From Deltaproteobacteria bacterium (GTDB lineage Bacteria > Myxococcota > Kuafuiibacteriia > Kuafuiibacteriales > Kuafuiibacteriaceae), in contig JACKEN010000004.1 in NCBI GenBank assembly GCA_020632995.1, positions 372,001 to 436,000 of the forward strand: a stretch of DNA of 64,000 nucleotides, written 5' to 3'. Shown one piece after another: positions 7,797 to 16,692 of this stretch. Each line of letters starts with the position of its first letter. Position 1 is the first letter of the stretch. The notes beneath the pieces were generated by a model, which was not told the origin of the DNA, searched no databases, and saw nothing but the letters and a program-made list of their open reading frames with translations. Position numbers and translations under genes: made by a program.

Positions 7797-8970
7797 CGTC
7801 TTCATCGTAGCCGCCAAGCGGACCGCTTTCGGCACCTTCGGCGGCAGCCTGAAGGACCTCTCCGCCACCGACCTCGGGGTGGAGGCCGCCAAGGCGGCCC
7901 TGGCGCAAGCCAACCTGCCGGTCGACGCGGTGGATCACACCATCTTCGGCAACGTGCAGCAGACCTCGGCCGACGCCATCTACCACGCGCGCCACATCGG
8001 CCTGCGCGCCGGCGTGCCCCAGGACCGCCCCGCCTTCAACGTGAACCGGCTGTGCGGCTCGGGCTTCCAGGCGGTGATCAGCGGGGCCGAGCAGATCATC
8101 CTGGGCGACGCCGAGGCGTGCCTGGTGGGCGGGGCCGAGAACATGTCGCAGGCCCCCCACGTGGTCTACGGGGCCCGCTGGGGCCTGAAGTTCGGCCAGT
8201 CCCCCGCGTTCCAGGACTCGCTGTGGGGCGCCCTCACCGACAGCTACACCGGCTGCGCCATGGCGATCACGGCCGAGAACCTGGCCGAGCAGTACGGCAT
8301 CTCCCGCGAGGCCTGCGACGAGTACGGCCTGCGCTCCCAGCAGACCTGGGCCGCCGCCCACGCCGCCGGCCGCTTCAAGGACGAGATCGCCCCCCTCGAG
8401 CTGAAGTCGAGGAAGGGCGTGAAGATCTTCGACACCGACGAGCACGCCCGCCCCGACGCGAGCCTCGAGTCGATGGCCAAGCTGCCCCCGGTGTTCAAGA
8501 AGGGCGGCACCGTCACCGCGGGCAACGCGTCCGGCATCTGCGACGGCGCGGCGGCCCTGGTGGTGGCGTCGGAGGCCGCGGTGAAGGCCCACGGCCTCAC
8601 CCCCCTCGCCCGCGTGGTGCAGTGGGGCGTCGCGGGCGTCGATCCCAACATCATGGGCATCGGCCCCGCCCCCGCAATCCGGATTGCACTCGACCGCGCC
8701 GGCCTGACCCTCGGTGACATGGACCTGGTGGAGGTCAACGAGGCCTTCGCGCCCCAGTACCTCGCGGTCGAGAAGGAGCTGGGCCTCGATCGCGAGAAGA
8801 CCAACGTGAACGGCGGGGCCATCGCCCTCGGCCACCCCCTGGGCGCCTCGGGGGCCCGGATCACCACCCACCTCGTCTACGAGCTCCGGCGCCGCCAGGC
8901 CCGCTACGCGGTGGGCTCCGCCTGCATCGGCGGCGGCCAGGGCATCGCCATCGTCCTCGAGCGGGCCTGA
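7774..8970 (+). CDS. thiolase (acetyl-CoA C-acyltransferase)
   Basis: 398 residues, full length. The nucleophile Cys94 lies in NRLCGSGFQA, the catalytic His in NGGAIALGHPLGASGAR, and the second Cys in SACIGGGQGIA. It catalyses reversible thiolysis of 3-ketoacyl-CoA or condensation of acyl-CoA units; degradative and biosynthetic thiolases cannot be told apart from sequence alone. ATG at 7774 (MAKTLSRD) has an AAGGG site about 9 bases upstream; a second ATG lies at 7756. It follows a LysR-domain gene that may regulate it. A perfect GCAA-N6-TTGC site lies at 8674. Confidence 0.92.
   Translation: MAKTLSRDVFIVAAKRTAFGTFGGSLKDLSATDLGVEAAKAALAQANLPVDAVDHTIFGNVQQTSADAIYHARHIGLRAGVPQDRPAFNVNRLCGSGFQAVISGAEQIILGDAEACLVGGAENMSQAPHVVYGARWGLKFGQSPAFQDSLWGALTDSYTGCAMAITAENLAEQYGISREACDEYGLRSQQTWAAAHAAGRFKDEIAPLELKSRKGVKIFDTDEHARPDASLESMAKLPPVFKKGGTVTAGNASGICDGAAALVVASEAAVKAHGLTPLARVVQWGVAGVDPNIMGIGPAPAIRIALDRAGLTLGDMDLVEVNEAFAPQYLAVEKELGLDREKTNVNGGAIALGHPLGASGARITTHLVYELRRRQARYAVGSACIGGGQGIAIVLERA
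8674..8687. repeat. GCAA-N6-TTGC iterated palindrome
   Basis: GCAATCCGGATTGC, a fully self-complementary 14-mer inside the thiolase gene. In frame it reads Ala-Ile-Arg-Ile-Ala with GCA and ATT codons. Confidence 0.8.
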
Positions 8971-9040
8971 GCACCGTCCGCTCCGCCCTCCGCCTGGAGG
9001 CCGTTGACGTGCGGGTCGAGCCGGACCACCCTCTGGCTCG

Positions 9041-9943
9041 ATGTTCCGCGCGGTGGTCCGACGCCAGCGAGGCGTCTCGGTGGAGCGCCTGGCCTCGCCC
9101 CACATCCGCGCCGGTGAGGTGCGGGTGCAGGTCCTCCTCGCCGGGCTGTGCCGCACCGATCTGCTGGCGGCCGAGGGCCGCATCCCGGTGGCGGACGGCC
9201 GGGTGCTCGGCCACGAGCTGGTCGGCGAGGTGATCGAGGCCCCGGGGAGCGACCTGCGCCCCGGCACCCGGGTCACCGTGAACCCGATCCTCCCCTGCAT
9301 GCGGTGCCGGATGTGCAACGTCGACCCGCGGCGGTGCCTGGAGCCTCGCACCCTCGGCATCGACGTCAACGGAGCCTTCGCCGACCAGCTGGTGGTCCCG
9401 GCGCAGGTCGTCCTGCCGGTGCCCCGCAACATGGATCTGCGGCGCGCGGCGTTCGTCGAGCCCGCCGCGGCCTCGATGGCGGTGTTGAAGGCTGGCTTGC
9501 GACGTGGGACCCGCGGCCTGGTCTACGGCCAGGGCCGCATCGCCGAGCTCACCCACCGCGCCCTCCGGGCCGAGGGGTTCGAGGGGGTGATGCGCTCCCA
9601 CAGCCTGGAGCTGGAGCGGGGCGGCTACGACTTCGTGGTCGAGACCGAGCCCTCGCCCAAGGTGTTCTCGGCCCTCCTGAAGGCCCTCGCCCCCGGCGGC
9701 GTCATGGTGCTGAAGAGCCGCCCGAGCGAGCCGGTGGCCCTCGACGTCGCGTACGCGGTGCAGAACGAGATCACCCTGCGCGCGGTGCGGCACGGGAGCT
9801 TCGAGGACGCGATCGGCGCGCTCCACGCCGGGCGCCTGCGCGTCGACGATCTCTGCGGCCCGACGTTCCCGCTCGAGCAGGCGGAGGAGGCGTTCGAGCG
9901 CGCCTGGGACCACGAGGAGTCCAAGGTCTTCCTGAAGCCCTGA
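9041..9943 (+). CDS. short zinc-type alcohol dehydrogenase (MDR superfamily)
   Basis: 300 residues against about 340 for the family. The catalytic zinc region is normal (GLCRTD, GHELVGEV), as is the structural zinc loop CMRCRMCNVDPRRC. The nucleotide-binding half is shortened: a possible GxGxxG-like VYGQGRIAEL is followed by about 20 residues and then directly by GGYDFVVETEPSP, so the segment that normally recognises the adenosine ribose is reduced. It may therefore have altered cofactor use. It is the first gene of a tightly packed cluster; its TGA overlaps the ATG of asnB by one base. Confidence 0.8.
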   Translation: MFRAVVRRQRGVSVERLASPHIRAGEVRVQVLLAGLCRTDLLAAEGRIPVADGRVLGHELVGEVIEAPGSDLRPGTRVTVNPILPCMRCRMCNVDPRRCLEPRTLGIDVNGAFADQLVVPAQVVLPVPRNMDLRRAAFVEPAAASMAVLKAGLRRGTRGLVYGQGRIAELTHRALRAEGFEGVMRSHSLELERGGYDFVVETEPSPKVFSALLKALAPGGVMVLKSRPSEPVALDVAYAVQNEITLRAVRHGSFEDAIGALHAGRLRVDDLCGPTFPLEQAEEAFERAWDHEESKVFLKP

Positions 9944-11760
9944 TGTGCGGCCTCGTGGCCATCCTGGGCGACGACGGCGGCCGGCTCTCCGCCGCCCTCG
10001 ACGCCCTCGCCCACCGCGGCCCCGACGGGCGCGGCACCTGGCGCGGGCCCGGGGTCGCCCTCGGCCACACCCGGCTCGCCATCCGCGACCAGGCGGGCGG
10101 CCACCAGCCCCTGGTGAGCGCGGACGGCCAGGTCGCGGTGGTGGTGAACGGCGAGCTCTACGGTGACCTCGGGGCCGAGCTCGAGGCGCGGGGTCACCGG
10201 CTCCGCACCCGGAGCGACAGCGAGTGGGTGCTCCACGCCTACGAGGTCTGGGGCGAGGCCTGCGTGGAGCGGTTTGCAGGTGAGCTTGCGTTCATCCTCT
10301 GGGACGGCCGCCGGCGCCGGCTGGTGGTGGGGCGCGACCGCTTCGGCATCAAGCCGCTGGTGTGGGCGCGGGTCCCCGGCGGCCTCGCCTTCGCGTCGGA
10401 GGCCAAGGCCCTCTTCGCCCTCGGGGCCCCCGCCGCGTGGGACCACACCTCGCTCCGGCACGTGGCCCGGCACCAGTACCTGCCGCCTCACCGCACGCAC
10501 TTCGCGGGGGTCCACGCGGTGCCCCCGGCCACCGTGCTGACGGTGGAGGGCGAGCGGGTGTCGTCCCGCACCTACTGGCAGCCCCCCGCGGACGAGGATC
10601 CCATCGACGCCGGCGCGGCGGAGGAGGTGCGGCGCCTGCTCGCGGAGGCGGTGCAGGCGCGCCTCGAGGCGGAGGCGCCGGTGGCGTTCTCGCTCTCCGG
10701 CGGCCTGGACTCCACCGGCGCGCTCGCCATGGCCCCCCGAGGCCAGCGCGCGTTCTCGGTGCGCTTCCCCGCCGCCGGGTACGACGAGCTCGACGCGGCG
10801 CGGCAGGCGGCCTTGCACCTGGGGGCGCACCTCGAGGTGGTGGAGGCCACCCCCGAGCGCCTGTGGGTCGCGCTCCCCGACGCGGTGGCGTTCTCGGAGG
10901 GCCTCTGCATCAACGCCCAGCTCCCCGCCAAGTACCTGCTCGCCCAGGCCATCCGGGCGTCGGGGGCCAAGGTCGTGATCTCGGGCGAGGGGGCGGACGA
11001 GGCCTTCCTCGGCTACCCGCACCTCTTGGCGGACCACGCGGCGGGCGCGGCGGCCTCGGTCGCGGCGGGCGACCCGGGGGCGGCGGCCCTGATGCTCCCG
11101 GCCGGGGCGGTCGAGGCGCCGGCGGTGGCCCGGGCGCTCGGGCGGGTGCCCACCTTCGTCGCCGCGAAGGCAGAGCTCTCCGCCCACCTCGCCGGCTTGC
11201 TGCAAGAGGACCTGCAGGTCGGCCCCGACCCCCTGAGCCTGGTGGCGGAGGACCTCGAGGCCTGCCAGCGCTTCTCGAGCTTCCCCCGCCGGGCCGCGTG
11301 GCTGTGGAGCCGCTGGGCCCTCGCCGGCTACATCCTGCGGACCCTGGGGGACGGCACCGAGATGGCGCACGGGGTGGAGGGCCGCACCCCCTTCCTGGAC
11401 CACCACCTCTTCGAGCGCGCCTGGCGCCTGCCGGCCGATGCCCTCTTCGCCGACGGCCTGGAGAAGGCCACCTTGCGCACCGCCCTCGCCGACGTGCTCC
11501 CGGAGCCCCTCCGCTCGCGGCGCAAGCACCCCTTCGTCGCCCCGCCCCTCGGCGATCCCGAGGGGCGCCTGTGGCCCGAGCTCACCGCCCGGCTCCTCGA
11601 TCGCTGCCCCGCCCCCTTCGCGCGGGCCAGGGTCGAGGCCTTCCTCGCCGACTTCGCGGCCCGGCCCGCCCCCGAGCGGGCCCGCCGGGATCCCGCGCTG
11701 ATGCTCCTGCTCTCCGCGAGTATCCTGGAGGAGCGCCTCGGGCTAACCTCGAGCCCGTGA
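9943..11760 (+). CDS. asnB: glutamine-hydrolysing asparagine synthetase-like enzyme
   Basis: 605 residues. The N-terminal glutamine amidotransferase domain starts with Met-Cys2-Gly, Cys2 being the nucleophile, and has AHRGPDG and NGELYG. The C-terminal synthetase domain has the pyrophosphate loop SLSGGLDSTG and the downstream SGEGADEAFLGYPH. It would transfer ammonia from Gln to a carboxylate activated with ATP. In an NRPS-like cluster it may make asparagine as a precursor or amidate the product. The ATG is inside the previous stop (TGATG), and its own TGA overlaps the next GTG. Confidence 0.88.
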   Translation: MCGLVAILGDDGGRLSAALDALAHRGPDGRGTWRGPGVALGHTRLAIRDQAGGHQPLVSADGQVAVVVNGELYGDLGAELEARGHRLRTRSDSEWVLHAYEVWGEACVERFAGELAFILWDGRRRRLVVGRDRFGIKPLVWARVPGGLAFASEAKALFALGAPAAWDHTSLRHVARHQYLPPHRTHFAGVHAVPPATVLTVEGERVSSRTYWQPPADEDPIDAGAAEEVRRLLAEAVQARLEAEAPVAFSLSGGLDSTGALAMAPRGQRAFSVRFPAAGYDELDAARQAALHLGAHLEVVEATPERLWVALPDAVAFSEGLCINAQLPAKYLLAQAIRASGAKVVISGEGADEAFLGYPHLLADHAAGAAASVAAGDPGAAALMLPAGAVEAPAVARALGRVPTFVAAKAELSAHLAGLLQEDLQVGPDPLSLVAEDLEACQRFSSFPRRAAWLWSRWALAGYILRTLGDGTEMAHGVEGRTPFLDHHLFERAWRLPADALFADGLEKATLRTALADVLPEPLRSRRKHPFVAPPLGDPEGRLWPELTARLLDRCPAPFARARVEAFLADFAARPAPERARRDPALMLLLSASILEERLGLTSSP

Positions 11761-12506
11761 CGTGGTGGGCCGACCTCTACGACGACCTCCTCGCCGATGT
11801 GCTCCTCACCCGGGCCGACGCGGCGGAGACCGAGCGGACCCTGGCCCTGCTCACCGAGGTCCTGGCCCTCGGACCCCGCAGCCGGGTGTTCGACCAGTGC
11901 TGTGGCATCGGGAGCCTCAGCGTGCCCCTCGCCCGGCGCGGCCACGACGTGGTCGGGGTGGATCTGATGCCCGGCTACGTGGCCCGGGCCAACGCCGCCG
12001 CCGAGGGGACGAGCGCGCGTCACGAGGCGGCGGACGCGTTCAGCTACGCCGTCAAGCCAGCCTGCGACGCGGCCTACAACTGGTGGACCAGCTTCGGCTA
12101 CGCGGAGCGCGACGAGGACAACCGGCGGATGCTGGAGCGTGCCTTCGAGTCGCTGCGCCCGGGGGGCCGCTTCGCCCTGGACTTCATGAACGCCTATCAG
12201 GTGGTGCGCCACTTCGCCCCCGACGTGGTGACCGAGCGCGAGACCCCGAGGGGCCGGGTGACGCTGTGGCGCCGGAGCACCCTGGATCCGGCGGCGGGGG
12301 TGATCCACAAGGTCTGGAGCTACCTCCTCCCCGGCGGCGACACCGTGCGCCGTGAGAGCCGGGTGCGCCTGTACTTCCCCCACGAGCTGCAGGCCCTGTT
12401 GCAAGCCGCGGGCTTCGAGGCGGTGCGCTTCGTGGGGGATCTCGAGGGCGGGGCGCTGTCGGCCGAGAGCCCCCGCTGCATCGCGGTGGCCCGGAGGCCG
12501 GCGTGA
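11757..12506 (+). CDS. class I SAM-dependent methyltransferase
   Basis: 249 residues from GTG 11757, which overlaps the asnB stop by 4 bp. SAM-binding motif I is VFDQCCGIGSLSVPLA, followed by an acidic motif II (VVGVDLMPGYV) and a post-motif LRPGGRFALDF. The acceptor is not predictable; the position inside the cluster suggests a tailoring step on an amino acid or peptide-like intermediate. The protein is soluble with no extra domain. Confidence 0.82.
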   Translation: MTWWADLYDDLLADVLLTRADAAETERTLALLTEVLALGPRSRVFDQCCGIGSLSVPLARRGHDVVGVDLMPGYVARANAAAEGTSARHEAADAFSYAVKPACDAAYNWWTSFGYAERDEDNRRMLERAFESLRPGGRFALDFMNAYQVVRHFAPDVVTERETPRGRVTLWRRSTLDPAAGVIHKVWSYLLPGGDTVRRESRVRLYFPHELQALLQAAGFEAVRFVGDLEGGALSAESPRCIAVARRPA

Positions 12507-13336
12507 GAGTCCGGAGCGACGTCCCCGCCCCGGAGGCGCTCCGCCAGGCCCTCTACGAGGGTGAGCTGTTCCTCGTGCCCCCCACCGGCGCCTCCCGGGC
12601 CCTGGTGGACGCCGTGCGCGCGGCGCTGGTCGAGCGCCTCGGCCCCGAGTACCGCCTTGCGCAGGCCAGCCTGCCGCCGGAGGTGTTCTTCGAGCACATG
12701 CGGGCCCTGCGCCGGCTGCTCTACACCGACCCCGCCCACCACCAGCACGTGCGGGCGGTGGTGGCGGGCCTCGGCTGGGACCCGGCGGAGGTGGCCTTCG
12801 ATCCGCTCCGGCTCCGCGTAGTGGCCTCGGGCGGGCACGAGGATCCGCGGGCCCGCGCCGTCTACTACCCGCACCGCGACATCTGGTACGGGCACCCGCC
12901 CAGCCTCATCACGTGGTGGATGCCCCTCGACGACCTCGCCCCCGAGGAGACCTTCGTGTTCTATCCCGAGCGCTTCCGCGTTCCGGTGCCCAACGACTCC
13001 GAGCGCTTCGAGTACAAGCGGTGGACCAAGGACGGCTGGGACCTGAAGATAGGCTGGCAGAAGCGCGACGACGGCATCAACGCCCACTTCGTGGGGGTCA
13101 CGGGCGAGGTGGAGCCCGGCCCCGCGGTGGGCTTCGGGTGCCGAGCGGCCGAGAACCTCCTGTTCGCGGGCGCGCACTTCCACGCCACCCTCCCCCAGGC
13201 GCTCGGCACCACCCGCTTCTCCCTCGACTTCCGGGTGGTGCACCTGGCCGAGCACGCGGCGGGCAAGGGGGCGCCCAGTGTGGACAACCGCTCCCGGGGC
13301 TCGGCCCTGCCGGACTACATCCACCCCGCGCCGTGA
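12503..13336 (+). CDS. Fe(II)/2-oxoglutarate-type oxygenase-like protein
   Basis: 277 residues from GTG 12503 (4-bp overlap with the methyltransferase). The core reads YYPHRDIWYGHPPSLITWW, giving a His-x-Asp pair of a facial triad, and further on FAGAHFHATLPQALGTTRFSLDFRVV, which supplies the distal His and the Arg that usually holds 2-oxoglutarate. This layout fits phytanoyl-CoA dioxygenase-like or related cupin oxygenases. It would hydroxylate or desaturate the cluster intermediate. Family assignment is by motif only; close relatives were not identified. Confidence 0.68.
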   Translation: MRVRSDVPAPEALRQALYEGELFLVPPTGASRALVDAVRAALVERLGPEYRLAQASLPPEVFFEHMRALRRLLYTDPAHHQHVRAVVAGLGWDPAEVAFDPLRLRVVASGGHEDPRARAVYYPHRDIWYGHPPSLITWWMPLDDLAPEETFVFYPERFRVPVPNDSERFEYKRWTKDGWDLKIGWQKRDDGINAHFVGVTGEVEPGPAVGFGCRAAENLLFAGAHFHATLPQALGTTRFSLDFRVVHLAEHAAGKGAPSVDNRSRGSALPDYIHPAP

Positions 13337-16098
13337 GCTTCCTCGCCCAGCTCCAGGCCCGGGTGACCGCGCAGCCCCACGCGCCCGCGCTCGAGGACGG
13401 AGCGCTGACCTGGAGCTATGCCGAGCTCTGGGCGGCCGCGGGCGGGGTGACACGTGCCCTCGTGGCGCAGGGTGTCCTGCCAGGAGACGTGGTCGCGGTG
13501 GAGGCGCCCCGCTCCGCAGGCTGGGTTGCCCAGATCATCGGAGCGTGGATGGCGGGGGCGGCGTGGCTGCCCCTCGATCCTGCCTGGCCCGACGCTCGCC
13601 GGGCCGAGCTGATCACCCGGGCCGGCGCTCACCCGCCCCTCCGGGCCCTCCCCGAGCCGGCCGACCCAGAGCCGCACCGCTTCCCGGGGCCCCAGGCGCT
13701 CGCGTGGGTCATCGCGACCTCCGGCTCCACCGGCGCCCCCAAGCTGGTCGAGGTCACCCACCGCGGGCTGGTCCCGATGCTCGAGGCCCAGATCGCCGCG
13801 TTCCAGCTCGGCCCCGGGGACCGGGGCTACTGGATGCTCGCCCCGGTGTTCGACGCCTCCGTCTCCGACGTCGGCACCGTGCTCCTGGCCGGGGCGACGC
13901 TCGTGGTGGGTGGCGAGGTGGAGGTCGCAAGCCTGCCTGCGACGTGGGCGCGGCTCGCCATCACCCACGTGGATCTCCCTCCCGCCCTCATGGCGGCGCT
14001 CGACCCCGAGGCCCTGCCCGACGACCTGCGGGTGGTGATCTTCGGCGGCGAGCCCAGCCCTCCGGCGCGGGTGCGGCGTTGGGCCCGGGGCCGTCGCCTG
14101 GTGCAGGCGTACGGGCCCACCGAGGCCACGGTGTGCACCCACCTCGCGGTGGTCGCGCCCGAGGCGTGGGCCCGGCCCACAATCGGCCAGCCCATCGCGG
14201 GCATGAGGCACCGGGTGGTGGAGGGCGAGCTCTGGCTCGGCGGCCCCGGCCTCGCCCTGGGCTACCGCGGCCAGCCGGCGCTCACCGCGGAGCGCTTCGT
14301 CGTGCAGGACGGCCTGCGCTGGTACCGCACCGGCGACCACGTGCGAGACGAGGCGGGTGAGCTGGTCTTCATGGGCCGGGTGGACCGGCAGCTCAAGCTG
14401 GCCGGGCGCCTGATCGCCCCCGAGGAGGTCGAGGCGGCCCTCGCCGCCCACCCCGGGGTCGAGCGGGCCGCGGTGTGGGCGGAGGGCCTGCGGCTGTTGG
14501 CCCGGGTCGAGGGCGCCCCCGCGCCGGGGCTCACCGCCCACCTGCAGGCCCGCCTGCCGGGCTGGATGGTGCCGGCCGAGGTGCGGGTGGGGCCGCTGCC
14601 TCTCTTGCCGTCGGGCAAGGTGGACCACGCCGCGCTCCGCGTCCAGGCCGCGGCCCCTGCGCCCCACACCGTGGAGGCCTGGCAGGCCAGGTTGGCGCAG
14701 GCCCTCTTGCGCGAGGTCGGGCCGGACGAGAGCTTCTTCGAGGCCGGCGCCGACTCCATGGCGGTGCTCGAGCTGGTGGCGGGGGCCGAGGCGGAGGGGC
14801 TCCGGCTCGACGTGGCCACCCTGCACCGACACCCCACCGCCCGCGCCCTGGCCGCGTGGTCCCGGGCTGCGCCAGCGCCGACGGGCGTCACGCTGGGGGA
14901 GCTCGAGGCCCGGCTGCCCGCCTTCACCTGGGGCGCCGGTCCCCCGCCCTCCGAGGCGCGACCGCGGACGATCTTCATGACCGGGGCCACCGGGTTCCTC
15001 GGCGTCCACGTGCTGGCCGCGCTAGCAGGCCATCGGAGAAGTAGCCCATGCGATCCGCAGAGGGAGCATATCTGGTCATACGCGACCGATGAGAGGCGAA
15101 GCCGTTCGGGACGTTCCACGGAGAACGAGCCCGCGCAGCGCGTGGGGGACTTCTCCGATGGCCTGCTAGGGGGCCGGGTGGAGGTGGTAGCGCTGGCCCG
15201 GGACCCCGCGCAGGCCAGCCTGCGCCTCCGGGAGGCCGCGGCCAGCTACGCGCTGAGCGTGGCCGAGCCGAGGTGGGTGGCGGGCGACGTGGGCCGACCT
15301 GAGCTTGGGATGACACCCGAGGACTACGAGGCGATCGCGACTACGGCGGAGCGGGTGCTGCACTGCGCAGGGCAGCTTTCGCTCACGGCGAGCCTCGAGC
15401 AGCTGTGGCCGGCCAACGTGCTCGGCACCCACCACGCGCTGGAGCTCGCCCACCACCGGCGCAGGAAGGCCTTCATCCACGCCGGCTCCCTCGTGGTGCT
15501 GGTCTCGAGCCGCGAGCGGCGGGGGCCGCTCGGGGAGGAGGCGCTCCCGGTCGACGCCCGCCTGGTGGGGGCCTACGCCCAGAGCAAGGCGCTGGCCGAG
15601 CGACTCGTCATGCAGGTCACCGTGCCGGCCGCGAACGTGCGCCTGGGGCTCCTGGTGGGGAGCCGTCACGCGCACCTCGGCGCCCCCCAGGACTGGCTCT
15701 CCCGCGCGGTGCGGGCCTTCGCTCATCGCTTCGAGGGGGTGGCCGACGAGGCGGCCTTCGACATGACGCCGGTGGACCACGCGGCCGAGGTGCTGGCGCG
15801 CCTGGTCCTGCGCGCCGAGCCACCCGAGGGGACGTTCCATGTGGCGGCGGAGGCGCCGGTGACCGCGGCCCGCCTCCGCGCCGCCCTGCCTGCCCCGGCG
15901 TCGGCTGGCTCGGCGTCGGTGGCCCGCCTCGCCGCGCCCGGAGCGGGGGCGCCGAGCCCCTTCGATCTGTTCCTCAGCACCGGGGTGCGCTTCGAGTGCG
16001 CGCGCACTGAGGCCGCGACGGGCCTCGCTGCCCCGCGCGTCGACGACGCCGAGCTCGCAACCTACGTTGCCAGGATCCTGGACGACGCGCGCGGCTGA
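13333..16098 (+). CDS. NRPS-like adenylation-carrier-thioester reductase enzyme, interrupted in frame by a small mobile element
   Basis: 921 residues from GTG 13333. The adenylation domain covers about 1-440 (ATSGSTGAPKLVEVTH, FDAS with the Asp that binds the alpha-amino group, YGPTEATVC, YRTGDHV, PSGKVDHAAL with the catalytic Lys). The carrier domain is at about 450-520 (FFEAGADSMAVLELV; the Ser would carry phosphopantetheine). The NADPH-dependent reductase starts with MTGATGFLGVHVL and has the YAQSK Tyr-Lys pair. There is no condensation domain, so a single amino acid or acyl unit is activated and released reductively as aldehyde or alcohol. Forty-eight residues (about 565-612), directly after the NADPH-binding loop, come from a 140-bp inserted element plus a CTAG duplication. 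Removing them restores a normal LAALGGRVEVVALARD junction. Confidence 0.88.
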   Translation: MSFLAQLQARVTAQPHAPALEDGALTWSYAELWAAAGGVTRALVAQGVLPGDVVAVEAPRSAGWVAQIIGAWMAGAAWLPLDPAWPDARRAELITRAGAHPPLRALPEPADPEPHRFPGPQALAWVIATSGSTGAPKLVEVTHRGLVPMLEAQIAAFQLGPGDRGYWMLAPVFDASVSDVGTVLLAGATLVVGGEVEVASLPATWARLAITHVDLPPALMAALDPEALPDDLRVVIFGGEPSPPARVRRWARGRRLVQAYGPTEATVCTHLAVVAPEAWARPTIGQPIAGMRHRVVEGELWLGGPGLALGYRGQPALTAERFVVQDGLRWYRTGDHVRDEAGELVFMGRVDRQLKLAGRLIAPEEVEAALAAHPGVERAAVWAEGLRLLARVEGAPAPGLTAHLQARLPGWMVPAEVRVGPLPLLPSGKVDHAALRVQAAAPAPHTVEAWQARLAQALLREVGPDESFFEAGADSMAVLELVAGAEAEGLRLDVATLHRHPTARALAAWSRAAPAPTGVTLGELEARLPAFTWGAGPPPSEARPRTIFMTGATGFLGVHVLAALAGHRRSSPCDPQREHIWSYATDERRSRSGRSTENEPAQRVGDFSDGLLGGRVEVVALARDPAQASLRLREAAASYALSVAEPRWVAGDVGRPELGMTPEDYEAIATTAERVLHCAGQLSLTASLEQLWPANVLGTHHALELAHHRRRKAFIHAGSLVVLVSSRERRGPLGEEALPVDARLVGAYAQSKALAERLVMQVTVPAANVRLGLLVGSRHAHLGAPQDWLSRAVRAFAHRFEGVADEAAFDMTPVDHAAEVLARLVLRAEPPEGTFHVAAEAPVTAARLRAALPAPASAGSASVARLAAPGAGAPSPFDLFLSTGVRFECARTEAATGLAAPRVDDAELATYVARILDDARG
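15026..15165. mobile_element. 140-bp MITE-like palindromic element with CTAG target duplication
   Basis: The ends are perfect inverted repeats (CAGGCCATCGGAGAAGT at the left, its complement at the right), flanked on both sides by CTAG (15022-15025 and 15166-15169), so 21 bp match as an inverted repeat. Similarity between the two arms continues inward with scattered mismatches to about 37 bp. The element has no transposase frame. A 4-bp CTAG duplication is typical of some IS5-family insertions (inference). Element plus one CTAG is 144 bp, exactly 48 codons, and has no stop codon in the frame of the host gene. Confidence 0.85.
16057..16070. repeat. GCAA-N6-TTGC iterated palindrome
   Basis: GCAACCTACGTTGC near the 3' end of the NRPS-like gene, in frame Ala-Thr-Tyr-Val-Ala with GCA and GTT codons. 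Confidence 0.8.
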
Positions 16099-16107
16099 GC
16101 GACCGCC

Positions 16108-16677
16108 TCAGCGCCACTCGCTCCAGACCGACTCCAGCTCCTGGCGGAGCGCACCGCGGATGCGCGAGAGGCGCTTGCGCACCGCGGCGGGGGTGCAGCC
16201 GGTCGCCTCCGCGAGCTCCGGAGCGCTCCACCCCTCGCGCTCGGTCATGAGGAAGATCCAGCGGTCCCGCTCGGAGAGGGTGCTCAGCGCGCGGGCGAGG
16301 TGGTCCACCAGCTGGGCGCGCGCTACGCACTGGTGCGCGTCTTCCGCGTGGGGCTCGGGCGCGGTGTCGAGCGGCAGGTTCCAGGTGGGGTCGTTCTTTC
16401 GACCGCGGCGCCGTGCGTGGCACGCGTTCACCACCAGCCGCGAGAGCCAGGCCTCGATGGTGCCCTCCCCCCGGAAGTCGTCGAGGTGGAGCTTGGCCGC
16501 GACCAGGGCGTCCTGCACCGCGTCCTCGGCCCCCTGGGGATCTCCGCAGGCGCAGCGGCCCACCCCCCGCAGGTGATCGAGGTAGCACTCGGCGATCCGA
16601 TCCAGGGCCTCCGGCGCGCCCTCTCGAGCCAGCGCGGTGATGACGGCGGAGTCACAGGTGGCGGGCGGGCGTCTCAT
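16108..16677 (-). CDS. ECF-type RNA polymerase sigma factor
   Basis: 189 residues. Region 2 covers about 30-95 (GAEDAVQDALVAAKLHLDDFRG, then TIEAWLSRLVVNACHARRR). Region 4 covers about 120-180 (LSTLSERDRWIFLMTEREGW, then APELAEATGCTPAAVRKRLSRI). It would direct RNA polymerase to a specific promoter set. No anti-sigma gene is adjacent. Two extra cysteines (RCACGD, about 41-44) in region 2 are noticeable. Divergent from the thioredoxin gene across a perfect 12-bp inverted repeat. Converges on the NRPS-like gene, 9 bp apart. Confidence 0.9.
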   Translation of the reverse strand: MRRPPATCDSAVITALAREGAPEALDRIAECYLDHLRGVGRCACGDPQGAEDAVQDALVAAKLHLDDFRGEGTIEAWLSRLVVNACHARRRGRKNDPTWNLPLDTAPEPHAEDAHQCVARAQLVDHLARALSTLSERDRWIFLMTEREGWSAPELAEATGCTPAAVRKRLSRIRGALRQELESVWSEWR

Positions 16678-16692
16678 CGGGTGCTCGAAGAA

